From positions 1 to 6,207 of the forward strand of contig CAYHOI010000103.1 in NCBI GenBank assembly GCA_964358175.1: 6,207 nt of DNA, written 5' to 3'. The stretch's first letter is position 1; each line of letters starts with the position of its first letter. Below the pieces are notes generated by a model. The model did not search any database. It worked only from the letters and a program-made list of their open reading frames with translations, and was not told the DNA's origin. This stretch comes from CAYHOI01 sp964358175 (GTDB lineage Bacteria; Margulisbacteria; Riflemargulisbacteria; GWF2-35-9). Made by a program: the position numbers and the translations under genes. Positions 4,775-6,207 of this stretch are shown one piece after another.

Positions 4775-5763
4775 CCGAGCCGAAAGCCCCCGACGCCAAA
4801 GCGTCGAATTTCAAGCTGTTCCTTGTCTTTACCAAAGTTAAACTGATACCGAACCTGTTGACGAAATTCTTTGTCAAGGAAGATAACGACATCGATTTTC
4901 TTGATTTCGATGGTGTCTTGTATCAGATTGGCGACACACTCAAAAGCATCTTCTCGCGTATTGACGGGCGACAAGTTGCGGGTGAGCTTGTTGAGGGCAT
5001 CGCTAGAATCATACTGATCCTTGATCCATTTCTTTTCTAACGGGGTCTGGATGGCTCGAATGGTTGATTTGCCAAGGAAGGCCCAGAATATGGCGATACC
5101 CACGGTGATCGAAGCGGAAAGGAATAAGGGTAAGTTGACTATTTGAGGAACGAGCATCGTGCTGATGATAAGCAGTAACGTAATGATAATCGCTACAGAT
5201 TTGGTAATGACGAGGCGGATGTCCATAAGGTCGTGTTTGAGAATGGCGTAGGCCATCATAAAACCGTATAAAGTAGACATAATACTTGATATGAGATTTA
5301 ACATATTGGCAATTAACGGGCTTTGTGTGAGACCAAGCGATAATCCAAAATAGGCTGCACCTGCAATAGCAAGAAAACAGTACGCCAATAAAATATATAA
5401 GGTCGTTGTCTTGCCCGCAGATTTATAGCTCTTCCATAACAGATAAATACTTTGAAGTGACAAAATCGAAAATGCAACAACGAACAAATACCATCCGCTA
5501 TTTGGTATCGTGACATAACGAGCTGACGTTAAAATCGCAGCAAAGTATATTAAGCGATCGGCTTGGACATTAATAGAAATTGCCATAAAGGTACTCTGTA
5601 TAAAACAACCAAATGCCCACAATGAAATAAAAACTGTAAAAAAGAAAAACCAGCGATTTTCACTTCGTTTTGGATTGCTAATAAGAACGACTGCTCCTAA
5701 TACTGAATTAAAAAAAGTGGAGAATATCGGGGAAATACTGGATATAAGATGGAACAAACTCAT
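4735..5763 (-). CDS. Histidine kinase, N-terminal fragment (membrane sensor and start of GAF)
   Basis: The frame has 342 residues. Eight hydrophobic segments are seen, near 8-29, 37-60, 68-83, 90-111, 120-144, 155-176, 187-206 and 211-231. 'NPKRSENRWFFFF' (30-42) and 'YAILKHDLMDIRLVITKS' (172-189) fit the 7TM sensor module found at the N-terminus of many histidine kinases. The segment between the third and fourth helices ('TSARYVTIPNSG') seems much shorter than usual for that module. From about 231 the cytoplasmic linker 'PLEKKWIKDQYD' leads into a GAF-like domain that is cut at residue 319; after 'LEI' the frame runs through the insert into a nonsense tail and stops at 4735. The ATG overlaps the stop of the upstream enzyme gene as ATGA, implying translational coupling. 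The fragment alone cannot signal. Confidence 0.85.
   Translation of the reverse strand: MSLFHLISSISPIFSTFFNSVLGAVVLISNPKRSENRWFFFFTVFISLWAFGCFIQSTFMAISINVQADRLIYFAAILTSARYVTIPNSGWYLFVVAFSILSLQSIYLLWKSYKSAGKTTTLYILLAYCFLAIAGAAYFGLSLGLTQSPLIANMLNLISSIMSTLYGFMMAYAILKHDLMDIRLVITKSVAIIITLLLIISTMLVPQIVNLPLFLSASITVGIAIFWAFLGKSTIRAIQTPLEKKWIKDQYDSSDALNKLTRNLSPVNTREDAFECVANLIQDTIEIKKIDVVIFLDKEFRQQVRYQFNFGKDKEQLEIRRFGVGGFRLGCLTLVKTRNSLK
4737..4772. repeat. 36-bp direct repeat, copy 1
   Basis: This copy is identical to 4808-4843 and lies 71 bp from it. It starts ATTTCAAGCTGTTCC and ends AAAGTTAAAC. It encodes 'FNFGKDKEQLEI' on the minus strand, in the frame of the C-terminal kinase fragment. The period is not a multiple of three, which is what breaks the kinase. 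Confidence 0.95.
4773..4807. other. 35-bp GC-rich insert with a hairpin between the direct repeats
   Basis: The insert is visibly richer in G and C than the kinase gene around it and has no counterpart elsewhere in the window. It contains a perfect hairpin, CGACGC-CAAA-GCGTCG (4791-4806), and before that a smaller motif CGAGCCGAAAGCCC of similar style. A 36-bp target duplication would be unusually long for a transposon, so it may be a small palindromic element or the product of template switching during repair. Confidence 0.7.
4808..4843. repeat. 36-bp direct repeat, copy 2
   Basis: Exact second copy, read in the frame of the N-terminal kinase fragment. Recombination or replication slippage between the two copies would delete one copy together with the 35-bp spacer and restore the full-length gene. 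Confidence 0.95.
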
Positions 5764-6207
5764 ATGAGTTTATGTTTTCGTCCAAGGTTAGAAAGGATTT
5801 CAATCGTATTAATAATATCTTCTTCTGAATGCATGCTCGTTACAATCAGCCTTAGACGGCCTTTATTTATGGGAACCATCGGATATGAAACCCAGTTTGT
5901 AAATATATTGTGATGATAGAGATCATTTGACAGTTGAGCCAAGACATCATTATCAGAGACAAACAATGTAAGAATGGGGCTCTTCCCAGAACCTAAATCA
6001 AATCCAGCTTTAATTAGTTCAGTCCTCATAAAAACTGTATTTTCCCATAACTTCTTCACATGCTGGGGTTCTGTATTAATAATATTGATTGCTTCAAGAA
6101 TCGTGGCTACTGACGCAGGTGGAATAGTGGCCTGAAACAAGTACGGACGCGATTTTGTGCGAACATACGAAGCAAATTCTCTCGTTGTTGCGACAAAACC
6201 GCCAATC
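5760..6207 (-). CDS. Alpha-oxoamine synthase-family PLP enzyme, C-terminal part
   Basis: About 148 residues are visible; the N-terminus lies beyond the right edge. It opens with 'IGGFVATTREFASYVRTKSR', the segment that follows the PLP-binding lysine in the alpha-oxoamine synthase group (8-amino-7-oxononanoate synthase, 2-amino-3-ketobutyrate CoA ligase, serine palmitoyltransferase, CqsA/LqsA). 'PYLFQATIPPASVATILEAI' and the late 'NWVSYPMVPINKGRLRLIVT' with 'MHSEEDI' fit the family's small C-terminal domain, where the Arg of 'GRLRL' normally holds the substrate carboxylate. These enzymes condense an amino acid or amine donor with an acyl thioester. The catalytic lysine itself is outside the window, so activity and product cannot be judged. 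Its TGA overlaps the kinase ATG (ATGA), so enzyme and kinase share a transcript and probably a pathway. Confidence 0.82.
   Translation of the reverse strand, partial: IGGFVATTREFASYVRTKSRPYLFQATIPPASVATILEAINIINTEPQHVKKLWENTVFMRTELIKAGFDLGSGKSPILTLFVSDNDVLAQLSNDLYHHNIFTNWVSYPMVPINKGRLRLIVTSMHSEEDIINTIEILSNLGRKHKLI

Larger units (their letters stand above)
3740..5763 (-). pseudogene. Complete locus of the split membrane histidine kinase (650 residues when restored)
   Basis: The two frames at 4735-5763 and 3740-4774 are halves of one kinase. Both contain 'FNFGKDKEQLEI', because the DNA encoding it is duplicated. The full span is 2024 nt; subtracting the 71-bp repeat period leaves 1953 nt, exactly 650 codons plus a stop, with the sequence running smoothly from 'QVRYQFNFGKDKEQLEI' into 'GEENCQELSL'. 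The restored order is membrane sensor (about 1-231), GAF-type domain (about 265-405), HisKA with H440, then HATPase_c. All core catalytic motifs are intact, so the break looks recent, or reversible. Confidence 0.8.

Noticed and set aside
4737..4843. Start of a CRISPR array
   Set aside because: There are only two repeat copies, they lie inside a coding gene and encode its protein sequence, and no cas gene is present.
4373..5040. Short plus-strand frames opposite the kinase (4373-4558 and 4858-5040)
   Set aside because: They are antisense to well-supported kinase sequence and have no ribosome binding site or recognisable domain.

Overview
The window reads as a signal-transduction locus from a Gram-negative-type bacterium of moderate, AT-leaning base composition. 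It holds a membrane histidine kinase, two proteins with tandem receiver domains, a PLP-dependent enzyme joined to the kinase gene, a Lys-rich microprotein, and between them the decayed remains of a DUF262-type (GmrSD-like) gene pair. The lineage cannot be fixed from this sequence. The kinase sensor type and the 'KPDGTPF' receiver lead-in recall, from memory, families common in spirochaetes and candidate phyla such as Omnitrophota; this is a weak inference.

Layout. 1-912 (minus): a 32-residue Lys-rich protein with a clear promoter and ribosome binding site, then 1 bp later a GTG-started response regulator that runs off the left edge. 913-1055: divergent promoter region. 1056-2230 (plus): a DUF262 gene whose 3' part is replaced by the start of a second protein family, followed by the rest of that family in another frame, so both look like deletion and frameshift remnants. 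2231-2405: intergenic region with a REP-like element, a long inverted repeat and a likely promoter. 2406-3764 (plus): a 452-residue protein with a degenerate and a canonical receiver. 3740-5763 (minus): a membrane kinase (7TM-type sensor, GAF, HisKA, HATPase_c) broken into two frames by a 71-bp repeat-plus-insert. 5760-6207 (minus): C-terminal part of an alpha-oxoamine synthase-family enzyme, overlapping the kinase start by 4 bp.

How the parts fit. Enzyme and kinase are translationally coupled, and receiver proteins lie on both sides, so the locus could be a small-molecule signalling system in which the enzyme makes a ligand and the kinase senses it. The synthase-sensor pairing recalls CqsA/CqsS and LqsA/LqsS, but the sensor architecture differs and the enzyme's product is unknown. 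Removing exactly 71 bp restores a 650-residue kinase, so the kinase may be a recent pseudogene or a reversible on/off switch.
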